A DNA stretch of 64,000 nucleotides from Bacteroidota bacterium (GCA_947460345.1 CANHGM010000007.1:1-64000); one strand, 5' to 3'. Positions 26,541-36,774 are shown, counted from the stretch's first letter. Translations and numbers: made by a program. The notes: a model not told the origin generated them from the letters alone.

Positions 26541-27920
26541 ATGAAACATAAACTTTTTGCAATATTATTTCTGTTTTTAACGATTAATTTAAAAGCACAA
26601 AACAATGACTCTTTAGTGCTATCAAAAATATTCAAAGAAGCTCTTAAAAAAGGTGAAGCTTACACCATGCTTGACTCTTTAGCAAACGGGATTGGTGGAA
26701 GACTTAGCGGTTCAATACAAGCTCAAAAGGCAGTAGAATGGGGCTATAGAACTATGGTTAACTATGGGTTTGATAGTGTTTGGTTACAACCTGTTATGGT
26801 TCCTCACTGGGTTAGAGGATCAAAAGAAGAATGTTACTTGAAAATCACCCAAAAAAGTCATTTTTATAGAGAAAAATTAAATATATGTGCCTTAGGTGGT
26901 TCAATTGCAACTCCTATTCTAGGTATTACTGCAAAAGTTATTGTTGTTGATAGTATAAGTGATTTGGTAAAATTGGGTCGTGATAAAATTGAAGGAAATA
27001 TTGTGCTGTTTAATAGACCAATGGATGAAAGTCAAGTAGGAACTTTTACTGCATATGGTGGCGCTGTAGATCAAAGATGGGCAGGTCCGTCTATAGCTGC
27101 CTCGTATGGAGCTGTTGCTACCCTTTGTAGGTCTATGGAGGTTGGATTAAGCCACTACCCACATACTGGATCTATGAGATATACGGATTCATTACCTAAA
27201 ATACCTTGTGCTGCTATTGCAACTATTGATGCTGATGAGTTAGCCAAACAATGTAAATTACACCCTGATGCTGAAGTGACTATAAAAATGAGTTGTGAAA
27301 CATTACCCGATGAACTTTCATATAATGTGATAGGTGAAATCAAGGGATCAAAATATCCAAATGAAATTGTGGTATTTGGTGGACATTTAGATTCTTGGGA
27401 CAATGGTGATGGTGCTCATGATGATGGAGCAGGATGTGTTCAAAGTATTGAAGTGTTAAGACTTTTTAAAGCATTAAATTTAAGACCAGAACGAACAACA
27501 AGAGCCGTACTTTTTATGAATGAAGAAAATGGATTGAGAGGCGGAAAAAAATATGCCGAATTGGCGTTGATGAATAAAGAAAAACATATAGCAGCAATAG
27601 AAAGCGACGAAGGAGGATTTACGCCAAGAGGATTTGGTTTAACTGCTGATTCTTTGAAGTTCAAAAAATTTCAAACTTGGGCTCCTTTGTTTTATCCATA
27701 TCACATTTATGAATTTTTGCCGCATGGAGGTGGTGCTGATATTGGGCCTCTTAGAGAACAAGGCGTTCCAGTTTTAGATTACAAACCTGACTCACAAAGA
27801 TATTTCGATTTTCATCATACCGAAATTGATACTTTTGAACATGTAAATAAAAGAGAACTTCACATGGGAGCTGCAGCTTTAGCTTCTTTGGTTTGGCTTA
27901 TTGCCAATAATGGTTGGTAA
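26541..27920 (+). CDS. Secreted M28-family zinc peptidase
   Basis: 459 residues with a signal peptide (MKHKLFAILFLFLTINLKAQ). M28 aminopeptidase/carboxypeptidase-Q-like layout: a PA (protease-associated) insert in the first half, then the two-zinc site: VVFGGHLDSWDNGDGAHDDGAG (His and bridging Asp), FMNEENGLRGG (catalytic Glu and metal Glu), AIESDEGGF (Asp/Glu), and FDFHHTEIDTFEHVN (His). All ligands are present. It should cleave peptides in the periplasm or outside. Its start lies 6 bases after a strong terminator and no promoter element is visible between them. The stop is directly adjacent to the stop of the convergent deacetylase gene. Confidence 0.92.
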   Translation: MKHKLFAILFLFLTINLKAQNNDSLVLSKIFKEALKKGEAYTMLDSLANGIGGRLSGSIQAQKAVEWGYRTMVNYGFDSVWLQPVMVPHWVRGSKEECYLKITQKSHFYREKLNICALGGSIATPILGITAKVIVVDSISDLVKLGRDKIEGNIVLFNRPMDESQVGTFTAYGGAVDQRWAGPSIAASYGAVATLCRSMEVGLSHYPHTGSMRYTDSLPKIPCAAIATIDADELAKQCKLHPDAEVTIKMSCETLPDELSYNVIGEIKGSKYPNEIVVFGGHLDSWDNGDGAHDDGAGCVQSIEVLRLFKALNLRPERTTRAVLFMNEENGLRGGKKYAELALMNKEKHIAAIESDEGGFTPRGFGLTADSLKFKKFQTWAPLFYPYHIYEFLPHGGGADIGPLREQGVPVLDYKPDSQRYFDFHHTEIDTFEHVNKRELHMGAAALASLVWLIANNGW

Positions 27921-29225
27921 TTAATTATATATTTCTTCCATAACTTCTCTCCAGCCAGCCCATTCATAGTCTGTTCCTAATGACTCGTTATGCCATAAAC
28001 TTACAAACTGACCTCCATTGTCTTCAATCGTTTTTAAAACCTCTCTTAATTCGATTATTGCTTCTTTTGTGTTTAGTTTTAAATAGTTTTTTAAGGTTAC
28101 ATCCATAGCACAAAATGGTGTAATTTTTAAGATACTTGTTTTGTTTATTGATAAATTAAACCAAGTAAATGTATGTGATGTGCCGGCTCTAAATCCTATA
28201 CTATCAGACCAACCCATCGAAAAATCTTGTTTAATCTTGTTGGCAATTAAATTATTGTAAGTGTCAGGAAAGGTTAGTTTTAGATAATGTTGTCTACTTT
28301 CAATAGGAAATATATTAAAAAACTTCTCAAATAATTTAATCTCATTTTTCAGTAAATCTTTTTGAAAGTTTGAATGGTAAGAAGGATGAATTCCTTGCCT
28401 AGATTCAGTTTTAAAAAGTGAGTATATTTGTTTTAGTAAATTAAAATCTATTATGTTTTTATCAAACTTTCCTTTGTTAGAGAGTAAGTAAAAAACATGT
28501 AACTTGGTTTTGTGTTGACTTGTAAAGTTATGAATAAAGTTATAAGCATCATAGGGGTCTGGCTGTTTTTTTATAACATAATTATATATACATTTCAATT
28601 CATTCTTATTAAAAAAAACAAAATTTTTAACACATTTAGAAAAAAGGTGCAAACTTGATTTTCCTTTATATTTATAAATTCGATCGATATCCACAGTCAG
28701 AGTTCTTTCAATTTTTTCTAAAGGTTTGGGTTCAAATGCTGGATATATAATTTTAAGCGTAGAAAAAAACCTGTTAATCTGAATGTCTATATAGGGTTTT
28801 TTATGCAAACCATGTGCATATAAAGATGATTTCTTGGCAGTATACCTTCCATGATAATCAGGCATAAAGTCTAAATATTCTTCATATCTAGAAATAATAA
28901 AAAAGACAACTGCAAAAAAATCATGAGAGTATATATATTGATTTTTTTCTTGCAAATTTTCTTCAAATGCAACAATATTTTCTGGTTCAAAAAAATTAAG
29001 TTTATAAGGTTTAATTTCATCCGAAAACAAAAGCTCAAATGGTATTATTTGCAAACAATTGGGAGCATTATTCAGACTATAATTTATTTTTAAATCATTA
29101 GAATGAAGAAATGAATCAAAATTATTTGTAATTTCAAATGTATAAGGAGTAATCTCATTAAAAACAACTTCAATTAAGTACCTCAGCCTTTCAGAAAGTG
29201 TATCGGTATAAATCAGTATTTTCAT
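27921..29225 (-). CDS. Polysaccharide deacetylase-like protein (Bacteroidota family)
   Basis: 434 residues, no signal peptide. The N-terminal half is a family-specific domain. The C-terminal half keeps NodB-fold marks: [15 protein letters not shown] (Asp pair D-I-D), [10 protein letters not shown] (His-x4-His-like pair), and [20 protein letters not shown] (the Arg/Gly segment), then [11 protein letters not shown] near the end. This arrangement is found in Bacteroidota proteins annotated as polysaccharide deacetylase, often near polysaccharide export loci. Substrate unknown; deacetylase activity is inferred from the family. Convergent with the M28 gene and divergent from gmd. Confidence 0.75.
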   Translation of the reverse strand: MKILIYTDTLSERLRYLIEVVFNEITPYTFEITNNFDSFLHSNDLKINYSLNNAPNCLQIIPFELLFSDEIKPYKLNFFEPENIVAFEENLQEKNQYIYSHDFFAVVFFIISRYEEYLDFMPDYHGRYTAKKSSLYAHGLHKKPYIDIQINRFFSTLKIIYPAFEPKPLEKIERTLTVDIDRIYKYKGKSSLHLFSKCVKNFVFFNKNELKCIYNYVIKKQPDPYDAYNFIHNFTSQHKTKLHVFYLLSNKGKFDKNIIDFNLLKQIYSLFKTESRQGIHPSYHSNFQKDLLKNEIKLFEKFFNIFPIESRQHYLKLTFPDTYNNLIANKIKQDFSMGWSDSIGFRAGTSHTFTWFNLSINKTSILKITPFCAMDVTLKNYLKLNTKEAIIELREVLKTIEDNGGQFVSLWHNESLGTDYEWAGWREVMEEIYN

Positions 29226-29255
29226 TCAGATTACAAAAAAAGATTATTCGAACCG

Positions 29256-29263
29256 TATATTTG
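29256..29263 (+). promoter_or_regulatory. -7 promoter element (TATATTTG) of gmd
   Basis: TATATTTG, 29 bases before the GTG start of gmd; no clear -33 box seen. Confidence 0.55.
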
Positions 29264-29292
29264 CAATAAATTTTATTATAACAAAAAGAATT

Positions 29293-30426
29293 GTGAAAGT
29301 TGCTTTAATTACAGGTATTACAGGTCAAGATGGAGCTTATTTAGCTGAGTTTTTATTAAACAAAGGCTATATGGTGCATGGTGTTAAAAGAAGATCATCC
29401 CTATTGAATACAGATAGAATAGATCATTTATATCAAGATCCGCATGAAAAAAACCCTAGAATTAAACTTCACTATGGAGATTTAACAGATAGCACGAATC
29501 TTATTAGAATAATACAAGAAACCCAACCAGACGAAATTTATAACTTAGCTGCTCAAAGCCATGTAAAAGTGAGCTTTGATACTCCCGAATACACAGCTAA
29601 TGCCGATGGTATTGGAACTTTAAGAATTTTAGAAGCTGTTAGAATTTGTGGTCTTACCGAGAAAACTCGTATATATCAAGCATCAACCTCAGAACTATAT
29701 GGATTGGTTCAAGAGGTGCCTCAAAGTGAAAAAACACCTTTCTATCCACGTTCACCATACGCTGTAGCCAAAATTTATGGCTATTGGATAACAGTTAATT
29801 ATAGAGAAGCATATAAAATGTTTGCTTGCAATGGTATATTGTTTAACCACGAAAGCCCAATTAGAGGTGAAACTTTTGTAACAAGAAAAATAACCATTGC
29901 TGCTTCTAGAATAGTTTCAGGATTACAAGACAAATTATACCTAGGAAACCTTGATGCTAAAAGAGATTGGGGACATGCTAAAGATTATATAGAAGCAATG
30001 TGGCTTATTTTGCAACAAGACACCCCTGAAGATTATGTTATAGCAACTGGAATCACTACAACCGTTAGAGATTTTATTAAACTAGCTTTTGCAGAAGCAG
30101 GAGTAACTGTTGCTTTCAAAAATGAAGGTGTAAATGAAGTTGGTTATATAGAATCAATAGATGTAGAAAAGCAAAAGAAATTAAATTTAACAAACAAGCT
30201 TACTATAGGTCAAGAGATTATAAATGTAGATCCTAATTATTTTAGACCTACTGAGGTTGATTTATTAATTGGAGATCCAACCAAATCTATGACTAAACTT
30301 GGATGGAAGCCTAAATATAATTTACACTCATTGGTAGCTGATATGATGGCCGGAGATTTGAAATTGGTAAGCAAAGACACCTACTTAAAAGATGGTGGTT
30401 TTACCACACTTAACTATTTTGAATAA
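29293..30426 (+). CDS. gmd: GDP-mannose 4,6-dehydratase
   Basis: 377 residues, normal for the family. Short-chain dehydrogenase that turns GDP-D-mannose into GDP-4-keto-6-deoxymannose, the first step to GDP-fucose, rhamnose or perosamine for surface polysaccharides. Seen: [19 protein letters not shown] (NADP site), [32 protein letters not shown] (catalytic Ser/Thr, Glu), [12 protein letters not shown] (Tyr-x3-Lys), [17 protein letters not shown]. All catalytic residues are present. GTG start at 29293. No partner enzyme (fcl or rmd) is in the window. A small membrane protein gene follows after 8 bases. Confidence 0.96.
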   Translation: MKVALITGITGQDGAYLAEFLLNKGYMVHGVKRRSSLLNTDRIDHLYQDPHEKNPRIKLHYGDLTDSTNLIRIIQETQPDEIYNLAAQSHVKVSFDTPEYTANADGIGTLRILEAVRICGLTEKTRIYQASTSELYGLVQEVPQSEKTPFYPRSPYAVAKIYGYWITVNYREAYKMFACNGILFNHESPIRGETFVTRKITIAASRIVSGLQDKLYLGNLDAKRDWGHAKDYIEAMWLILQQDTPEDYVIATGITTTVRDFIKLAFAEAGVTVAFKNEGVNEVGYIESIDVEKQKKLNLTNKLTIGQEIINVDPNYFRPTEVDLLIGDPTKSMTKLGWKPKYNLHSLVADMMAGDLKLVSKDTYLKDGGFTTLNYFE

Positions 30427-30434
30427 TCCTACAT

Positions 30435-30782
30435 TTGGCTTTTAATCAAGCGAAATATAGAAAGGTAGAAAATATTCATGTTTTTTTGTGGTTAGTTAAA
30501 GATGCATTATGGGCATCACATTTTACTATACCTGCTTTGGTAATGATTGCTCCTACTATTTCAGCAGCAATTTGGCTATTATATAAAAACAGAAAAATAT
30601 ATGTAGAATTGGTGCATAACTTAGCGATACTCTTTTGGATTTCTGCTAATGCTTTGTGGATGATTTCAGAATTTTTTAATGAAGAAGATGTCTTAAAGCC
30701 TTTTATTATAAGTCTGTTTGTTATAGGTATAACCATACTATCGTTATACTATTTTTCTATGCTGTTGAAAAAAAACAAATAG
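30435..30782 (+). CDS. Small multi-pass membrane protein of unknown function
   Basis: 115 residues with three likely membrane segments (about residues 31-49, 59-78 and 88-108) and a charged N-terminus (QAKYRKVENIHVFLW). Similar small membrane proteins are common in Bacteroidota as hypothetical proteins; no function is known. The start is TTG at 30435, which overlaps a TACATTTG sequence (30430-30437). Either this is the start, giving an 8-base gap to gmd, or it is a promoter and the protein begins later, though no good later start exists. Co-transcription with gmd is likely. Confidence 0.65.
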   Translation: MAFNQAKYRKVENIHVFLWLVKDALWASHFTIPALVMIAPTISAAIWLLYKNRKIYVELVHNLAILFWISANALWMISEFFNEEDVLKPFIISLFVIGITILSLYYFSMLLKKNK

Positions 30783-30784
30783 AA

Positions 30785-31720
30785 TTATTTTTTTGAAGCA
30801 TATTCTAATCCCGGCTTAACATAATAGCCTGTACCATCATATACTCTAATTCTTGGGTGAGAGGTGCAATTAGAACTACACGCACCTTTTAGTTCCCAAC
30901 CACATTCTTCACACATGGGTATATGCTCATTGCATTCAGGGTTTGCACAGTTTATCATTCTAGCTGAGAGCTTACCACAACAATAACATGTAGAAACTAT
31001 TTTTGGATTAATATTGTTTATTGGCACTGTAATTCTGTTGTCAAACACATAACAAACGCCACTAAAATCTTCACCACCTGTTTCTTTAGCATATTTTATA
31101 ATACCACCATGAAGTTGATATACATCATCAAAACCTTGTTCAAGTAATAAAGCCGAAGCTTTCTCGCATTTGATACCACCTGTACAATAAGTAATAATTT
31201 TTTTACCTTTTAAACCTTCAAGCTCTTTAATTTTTTCAGGAAATTCTCTAAAATTTTCGATGTCTAATGTCATAGCCCCTTCAAACCTACCTACTCCATG
31301 TTCGTAATTGCTTCTAACGTCTAATACAACAACGTCATACTCTTTTTTCATGTCAAGAAAAGTTTTCCCGTCTATATGTTTTCCTGTTTTTTTACTAGGA
31401 TTTATGATGTTAGGATCTCTTAAGCCTGAATGCACAATTTCTTGTTTGTATCTCACATGCATTTTTTGAAAAGCATGTATATCGCTATCATCCACTTTAA
31501 AATCAATAGCGGCAAATCTTGGCTCACTTTTTAAAGTTTCCATGTATGTATTGCAAGCCTCTGGTGTGCCACTTACCGTGCCATTCAACCCTTCGTTAGC
31601 TACTATTATTCTTCCTTTTAAATTTAATGAATTACAAAACTTCAAGTGTTCAGCAGCAAACAATTCTGCTTCTTCAATTGGAGTATATATATAATATAGT
31701 AAAATTTGATATTGTGCCAT
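30785..31720 (-). CDS. trhO: tRNA uridine(34) hydroxylase (rhodanese-domain, TrhO/YceA family)
   Basis: 311 residues. TrhO makes 5-hydroxyuridine at position 34 of tRNAs. Seen: the N-terminal acylphosphatase-like domain (LNLKGRIIVANEGLNGTVSG), the central rhodanese domain with active-site loop YCTGGIKCEKASA (catalytic Cys in CTGGIKC), and a Cys-rich C-terminal zinc-binding segment (STCYCCG, then CANPECNEHIPMCEECGWELKGACSSNC). All are family features. ATG start; TATATTTG promoter element 25 bases upstream. It is convergent with the small membrane protein gene, with only 2 bases between the stops. Confidence 0.93.
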   Translation of the reverse strand: MAQYQILLYYIYTPIEEAELFAAEHLKFCNSLNLKGRIIVANEGLNGTVSGTPEACNTYMETLKSEPRFAAIDFKVDDSDIHAFQKMHVRYKQEIVHSGLRDPNIINPSKKTGKHIDGKTFLDMKKEYDVVVLDVRSNYEHGVGRFEGAMTLDIENFREFPEKIKELEGLKGKKIITYCTGGIKCEKASALLLEQGFDDVYQLHGGIIKYAKETGGEDFSGVCYVFDNRITVPINNINPKIVSTCYCCGKLSARMINCANPECNEHIPMCEECGWELKGACSSNCTSHPRIRVYDGTGYYVKPGLEYASKK

Positions 31721-31745
31721 ATGTAAGATGGATGATAATCAACTG

Positions 31746-31753
31746 CAAATATA
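31746..31753 (-). promoter_or_regulatory. -7 promoter element (TATATTTG) of trhO
   Basis: TATATTTG on the minus strand, 25 bases upstream of the ATG. Confidence 0.55.
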
Positions 31754-31810
31754 CTTAAACATTATTATTAGATATACATGAAAATAGAATTCCATAAATT
31801 TATAAAAAAT

Positions 31811-31840
31811 TTTGAAATATTAACTCTCTGAATATCTTTG
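31811..31840 (+). promoter_or_regulatory. Promoter of the 31859 TonB receptor gene (TTTG-N18-TATCTTTG)
   Basis: TTTG at 31811-31814, 18 bases, TATCTTTG at 31833-31840, ATG 18 bases further. The spacing is identical to the tyrS promoter. Confidence 0.7.
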
Positions 31841-31858
31841 CTTAAAAAAACATAAATT

Positions 31859-34261
31859 ATGAAATTTATATACTTAGGTATTTTTATATTGTATTTATTT
31901 ATTAGTGAAAATGTTTGTGCCCAACAAGGACAAACGATTAGAGGAAGCGTTCTTGAAAAAGACACTAAGCAACCTATAAGTGGCGTTCTTGTTAAAATAT
32001 TAAATAATGAGTTACAAACAAGAAGTGATGCACAAGGTAATTTTAGAATAGAGCGTGTAACTACAGGAAGGTATGATATCGAATTTTCACATTTAAATTA
32101 TAAGTTAGTTGTACTCAATAATATTATAATTTCAAGTGCGAAAGAGTGTATTTTAAGCGTAGATATGGACGATGCACCTACTCAGTTAAACGAAGTTAAG
32201 GTAAAAGCAAAGCCAAAACAAGGTCAACCCAATAATGAAATGAGTACGGTGTCAACTAGATTATTTACAGTAGATGAAACCGATAGATACGCAGGCAGCA
32301 GAGGCGATCCAGCTCGTATGGCTAGTAATTTTGCGGGTGTACAAGGAGCAGATGACTCAAGAAATGATATAGTAGTAAGGGGCAATAGTCCACAGGGAGT
32401 TTTGTGGAGATTAGAAGGAGCAGATATACCCAATCCTAATCATTTTGCTATACCAGGAACTACCGGAGGTTCTGTTTCAATTATCAACAATAAAATTTTA
32501 GCAAATTCAGATTTTTTTACAGGAGCATTTCCAGCAGAATATGGTAACAGTATATCAGGCGTATTTGATTTAAAAATGCGTAATGGAAATAACGAAAAAC
32601 ATGAGTTTAGCTCACAGCTTGGATTTTTAGGATGGGATTTTATGGCCGAGGGACCACTCAGTAAAAAAAGCAAATCATCATATTTAATTACTTATAGATA
32701 TTCTACCTTGGCTTTATTTAGTGCTTTAAAAATACCTATAGGCACGGATGCTGTTCCTCAATACCAAGATGCTTCTTTTAGGTTTTATTTCCCAGGAAAA
32801 AAAAGCACCTTTTCTATATATGGCATAGGTGGGTTTAGTAAAATCGATATCTTAATAAGCAACCAAAAAAAGAAAACCCAAAACTTATATGGCGATAACG
32901 ATAGGGATCAATACTTTACAAGTAAAATGGCTGTAGTTGGAAGTACTTGGCAATACAAACTAAACAAAAAAAGTTATCTTAAAGCGGCATTAACATATAC
33001 AGGAAGTAGTGTTTCTGCACATCACGAATTAGTTTTTAGACACACACAACCATCAGGTAGTGATACACTATATATACTAGACAGTTTGTTGCCTAATATG
33101 AATTATACATTTAAGCAAAGTAGTATCAATGCACATATATATATTCAGCAAAAAATCAATGCCAGAGTAACGACTAAATTTGGAATCATTGCACAACAAA
33201 ATATATATAATTATATTGACAGTGTGATAGATTTTGATAGTACATCATCTACATATAGACAATGGTCAAATAGATGGAACAGTATAGATCGCCCTTTGTT
33301 GATGCAGTTGTATGCTCAAATAAAATACAATATAAATTCAAAACTTACTGCTAACTTTGGTTTGCATTCTCAATACTATAGTAGAGGCAACGCATTTTCT
33401 ATAATAGAACCAAGGATAGGTTTAAGATACCAAATGAACAAATCACAAGCCTTGAGTATAGGAACAGGTATTCACAGCCAAACACAAAGCCCATATACAT
33501 ATTATTATTTACTAAAAGGTAATACCACACCTCATAATTTAAACATGGGATTAACTAAAAGCAGTCATTTTGTAATTGGATATGATAAAAGCATTGGAAA
33601 AGATAAAAGAATCAAAATTGAAACATATTATCAATACTTATGGAATATTCCAGTATATAAAAAATCTTCTTCATTCAGTTTAGCAAATACCGGTAGTGGT
33701 TTTTCTAGGTTTTTCCCTGATACTTTAGAAAATAAAGGAACAGCATATAACTACGGAGTTGAATTTACTTTTGAAAAGTTTTTTACAAAAGGTTATTATT
33801 ATTTAACTACGTTATCCATTTTTGATGCAAAATATACAGGAAGCGATGGTGTGGTTAGAAACTCAGACTTTAACACCAATTATGCTTGCAATGCATTGTT
33901 TGCAAAAGAATTTAAAATTAAATCAAAACAAACTTTAAATATTGGAGGTAAGGTAACATTAACAGGTGCAAGAAGATATTCTCCTATGGATACTTTTCAG
34001 TCTATAAAACAAAGAGAATATATAGAATTAGATGCTCAAAAAAACACCTTGCGTTTTGGACAAAGCTACCAAAGATTTGATGTTAGAATTTCATATAAAA
34101 TAAACAGCAAAAAATTGACCCATGAGTTTGCTCTTGATTTGGTAAATGTTACTAACAGACAAAACTTGTTAAAGTATAGTTTTAAACTAGAGGCGCCTTA
34201 TAACAAACTTGAATATCAGCTAGGATTTTTACCGATTTTTTATTATAAAATTGATTTCTAG
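31859..34261 (+). CDS. TonB-dependent outer-membrane receptor, carboxypeptidase-regulatory-like N-terminus
   Basis: 800 residues: signal peptide (MKFIYLGIFILYLFISENVCAQ), a CarboxypepD_reg-like domain (about residues 24-105, IRGSVLEKDTKQPISGV and on), a plug (RGNSPQGVLWRLEGADIPNPNHF, then AFPAEYGNSISGVFDL), and a 22-strand-type barrel ending GFLPIFYYKIDF with the terminal Phe expected for barrel insertion. It imports an unknown ligand across the outer membrane. No SusD partner is next to it, so it is not a typical polysaccharide-utilisation locus. It is a paralogue of the receptor on the other strand, whose stop is 5 bases away. Confidence 0.9.
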   Translation: MKFIYLGIFILYLFISENVCAQQGQTIRGSVLEKDTKQPISGVLVKILNNELQTRSDAQGNFRIERVTTGRYDIEFSHLNYKLVVLNNIIISSAKECILSVDMDDAPTQLNEVKVKAKPKQGQPNNEMSTVSTRLFTVDETDRYAGSRGDPARMASNFAGVQGADDSRNDIVVRGNSPQGVLWRLEGADIPNPNHFAIPGTTGGSVSIINNKILANSDFFTGAFPAEYGNSISGVFDLKMRNGNNEKHEFSSQLGFLGWDFMAEGPLSKKSKSSYLITYRYSTLALFSALKIPIGTDAVPQYQDASFRFYFPGKKSTFSIYGIGGFSKIDILISNQKKKTQNLYGDNDRDQYFTSKMAVVGSTWQYKLNKKSYLKAALTYTGSSVSAHHELVFRHTQPSGSDTLYILDSLLPNMNYTFKQSSINAHIYIQQKINARVTTKFGIIAQQNIYNYIDSVIDFDSTSSTYRQWSNRWNSIDRPLLMQLYAQIKYNINSKLTANFGLHSQYYSRGNAFSIIEPRIGLRYQMNKSQALSIGTGIHSQTQSPYTYYYLLKGNTTPHNLNMGLTKSSHFVIGYDKSIGKDKRIKIETYYQYLWNIPVYKKSSSFSLANTGSGFSRFFPDTLENKGTAYNYGVEFTFEKFFTKGYYYLTTLSIFDAKYTGSDGVVRNSDFNTNYACNALFAKEFKIKSKQTLNIGGKVTLTGARRYSPMDTFQSIKQREYIELDAQKNTLRFGQSYQRFDVRISYKINSKKLTHEFALDLVNVTNRQNLLKYSFKLEAPYNKLEYQLGFLPIFYYKIDF

Positions 34262-34266
34262 TTTTT

Positions 34267-36645
34267 TTAAAATTGAATTCTATATAATGCAATAGGTAAG
34301 AAGCCCTGTTGGTATTCTGTTTTAATAGAACCATCAGAAATATTATAGCTTTGTTGAAGAGGGTTTTTACTATTAAAAGTATTCTGAATATCTATAGCCC
34401 ATTCTTGGGTTACACGTTTTGAATTTTTCTTAAAACCAATTCTTATATCTGCTCTAAAATATGTCTTAAATTGCTCGCTATAGGCCATATTCCAATTATA
34501 TACAACATCTCCAGCTGCTTGTGAAGCTGGTAAGTCTATTGGGGTAAATCGTCTACCTCCAGCTACTGTAGTTTTCAAATTAATACTAAATATATTGTTC
34601 TTGTTTTTACCACATTTTAGTTCATATCCCGCCAAGCCATTTATTACATATTTACCATTAAAAGCAGTGTTAAATTCTTTGCCCAAACTAGAGGTATACT
34701 TGCTATCAAAAAAAGAACTTGTAAACAACCAATAAAAGCCTTTGCTAAAGTATTTTTCTAAAGTAATTTCAATTCCCGTATTGTTTCCTTTACCATTATT
34801 TAACAAACTATCTCTAGCTGGTAATGCTGCAAAGTCAGCTCCAAAATTCAATAAACTAAAAGCATTTTTTTCGACACCATCAATTGGTATTTGATACAAT
34901 TCCTGTCTATATAACTCAATTTTTAATCGAATGTTTTTATTCAAATTTTGCTCATATCCTACAACTGCATGTATTGATTTACTAAAACCTAAATTTGTAT
35001 TTGTACGAACATATGCATTTAAACTATTATTATATATTTGAGAATAATAAACTTCAGTTGGCTGCAATTGGCTGTGCATTCCTATACCTGCTGAAATATT
35101 TTTCTTTGGTGTCAATAAAAATTTTGCCCCTAATCTTGGTTCCAATGAATAACTTTTATTTAAAAAGTAACGCATCATATGTATGCCAGAATTAACGGTT
35201 AACTTTTCAGAAACATTGAATTTCCATTGACTATATAATTGAAACAAATAATCATTACCACTATATTGTCTCAGTGTTTGTATTTTACCAAAATTATTTC
35301 TAAAACTATCTTGCAGATTAGCACCTAAATTACTAAAAATGGATCCTGCTCTAAGGCTATGTTTGGCATTTATTTTTACATGATAATACAAATGAGCCAC
35401 TGCTTTTATATAGGTAGTTTTTTCAGCATAAATTAATGTTTTTTCTAATAAGTTGTTAAGAGAATCTACATGGGTATATCGTTTCTGATAAGTAGCTGAA
35501 ACAATACTTTTAAAATAGCTTTTTTTATTTATTTTTAATTGATTACTTATAATAAATACTCCCATGTTTGTTCCATTGTATATATCATTTTTATATGTTT
35601 GGCCAAAACTTAAATCACCACTATCTTTTTTACTATCTAAGAGGGCTATACTACTAATACCACCTATGCCTGTGATTTGCCAATGTCCTGTTTTAGTTTT
35701 AGGAAAATTAAATTTAAAAGTAATATCTTGATATTTAGGAATGCCTCCAAAAGTTAAGCTAATACCCAACTTATCAAAAACGCCCAAAGTAGAATATCTA
35801 TAATTAATTAAATAACTACTATTTTTCTTTTTATTTATAGGACCTTCAGCCCCTATTTCAAAACCATTAAAACCTACTTGACCTATATATTCATGCTTTT
35901 CATTGTTGCCATTTCTAATTTTCAAATCAAACACACCACTTAAACAGTTACCGTATTCTGCGGGGAATGCACTAGTTATAAAATCGCTATTAGCAAGTGT
36001 ATTGTTATTTAAAATTGAAATAGGTCCACCTGTGCTTCCTTGACTACTAAAATGATTTGGATTTGGAATGTCAATCCCTTCTAATCGCCAAAGCAAACCC
36101 ATAGGGCTGTTACCTCTAATTACAATGTCGTTTCGTTGACCACCAACACCACTTACCCCAGCAAAATTTGCAGCCATTCTGCTAGGGTCGCCTAAGCTTC
36201 CAGCAAATCTGTTTGTTTGATCTGAAGTAAAAAGCCTACCACTCACAGTTATAAGTTCATTGTTTGTTTTATTAGCGTTATTACTTGCTTTTACTTTATG
36301 TTCTTTTAAAGATTTCACTTCTTCTTCAAGTTCAATTGTAATTATTGCTTCTTTAGCTGAATTTACAATCAAATCTGAAATAGTTATATCCTTATACCCT
36401 ATATATGAAACCTTAATTATGTGTCTTCCAACAGGCACGTGGCTTAATTTAAAAAGTCCATTATTATCAGTGATACTTGTCATCACAGGGGTGGTGGTGT
36501 TTATATATATAATTGCTCCTACTACAGGTTGCTGCGTCTCTTTATCCTTCACACTTCCCCTTATTGTTTGACTATAATTTTGACTTGAAACCTTATTGAC
36601 ATTGAGGATAACAAGTATAAAAAACAAAATAAATTGGTATTTCAT
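34267..36645 (-). CDS. TonB-dependent outer-membrane receptor, paralogue of the 31859 gene
   Basis: 792 residues with the same order: signal peptide (MKYQFILFFILVILNVNKVSSQ), CarboxypepD_reg-like domain (IRGSVKDKETQQPVVGAIIY), plug (RGNSPMGLLWRLEGIDIPNPNHF, then AFPAEYGNCLSGVFDLKIRNGNNEKHE) and a barrel ending GFLPIALYRIQF. The plug is the best-conserved part between the two paralogues; the barrels have drifted more, suggesting different ligands. No SusD gene is nearby. TAGTTTTG promoter element 9 bases upstream of the ATG. The two genes converge with 5 bases between stops and no terminator seen. Confidence 0.9.
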   Translation of the reverse strand: MKYQFILFFILVILNVNKVSSQNYSQTIRGSVKDKETQQPVVGAIIYINTTTPVMTSITDNNGLFKLSHVPVGRHIIKVSYIGYKDITISDLIVNSAKEAIITIELEEEVKSLKEHKVKASNNANKTNNELITVSGRLFTSDQTNRFAGSLGDPSRMAANFAGVSGVGGQRNDIVIRGNSPMGLLWRLEGIDIPNPNHFSSQGSTGGPISILNNNTLANSDFITSAFPAEYGNCLSGVFDLKIRNGNNEKHEYIGQVGFNGFEIGAEGPINKKKNSSYLINYRYSTLGVFDKLGISLTFGGIPKYQDITFKFNFPKTKTGHWQITGIGGISSIALLDSKKDSGDLSFGQTYKNDIYNGTNMGVFIISNQLKINKKSYFKSIVSATYQKRYTHVDSLNNLLEKTLIYAEKTTYIKAVAHLYYHVKINAKHSLRAGSIFSNLGANLQDSFRNNFGKIQTLRQYSGNDYLFQLYSQWKFNVSEKLTVNSGIHMMRYFLNKSYSLEPRLGAKFLLTPKKNISAGIGMHSQLQPTEVYYSQIYNNSLNAYVRTNTNLGFSKSIHAVVGYEQNLNKNIRLKIELYRQELYQIPIDGVEKNAFSLLNFGADFAALPARDSLLNNGKGNNTGIEITLEKYFSKGFYWLFTSSFFDSKYTSSLGKEFNTAFNGKYVINGLAGYELKCGKNKNNIFSINLKTTVAGGRRFTPIDLPASQAAGDVVYNWNMAYSEQFKTYFRADIRIGFKKNSKRVTQEWAIDIQNTFNSKNPLQQSYNISDGSIKTEYQQGFLPIALYRIQF

Positions 36646-36654
36646 ATTAGACTA

Positions 36655-36662
36655 CAAAACTA
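36655..36662 (-). promoter_or_regulatory. -7 promoter element (TAGTTTTG) of the 34267-36645 receptor gene
   Basis: TAGTTTTG on the minus strand, 9 bases upstream of the ATG at 36645. Confidence 0.55.
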
Positions 36663-36748
36663 TATGTTTTTTATCTAAACTATACACTGTCTTTCAATAC
36701 TTTAATCTATGTTTAATGATTATGACATGAAATTTGAATAAAAAAATG

Positions 36749-36756
36749 TAAATTTG
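36749..36756 (+). promoter_or_regulatory. -7 promoter element (TAAATTTG) of glmS
   Basis: TAAATTTG, 18 bases before the glmS ATG. No glmS-type ribozyme structure was recognised in the short leader. Confidence 0.55.
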
Positions 36757-36774
36757 CACAAAAAATAACATCTT

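Noticed and set aside
27921..30426. A capsule locus formed by the deacetylase and gmd
   Set aside because: The two genes are divergent and no transporter or other sugar-nucleotide gene is near; a link is possible but not supported.
36757..36774. glmS ribozyme upstream of glmS
   Set aside because: The likely leader is under 20 bases, too short for the ribozyme, which is typical of Firmicutes.
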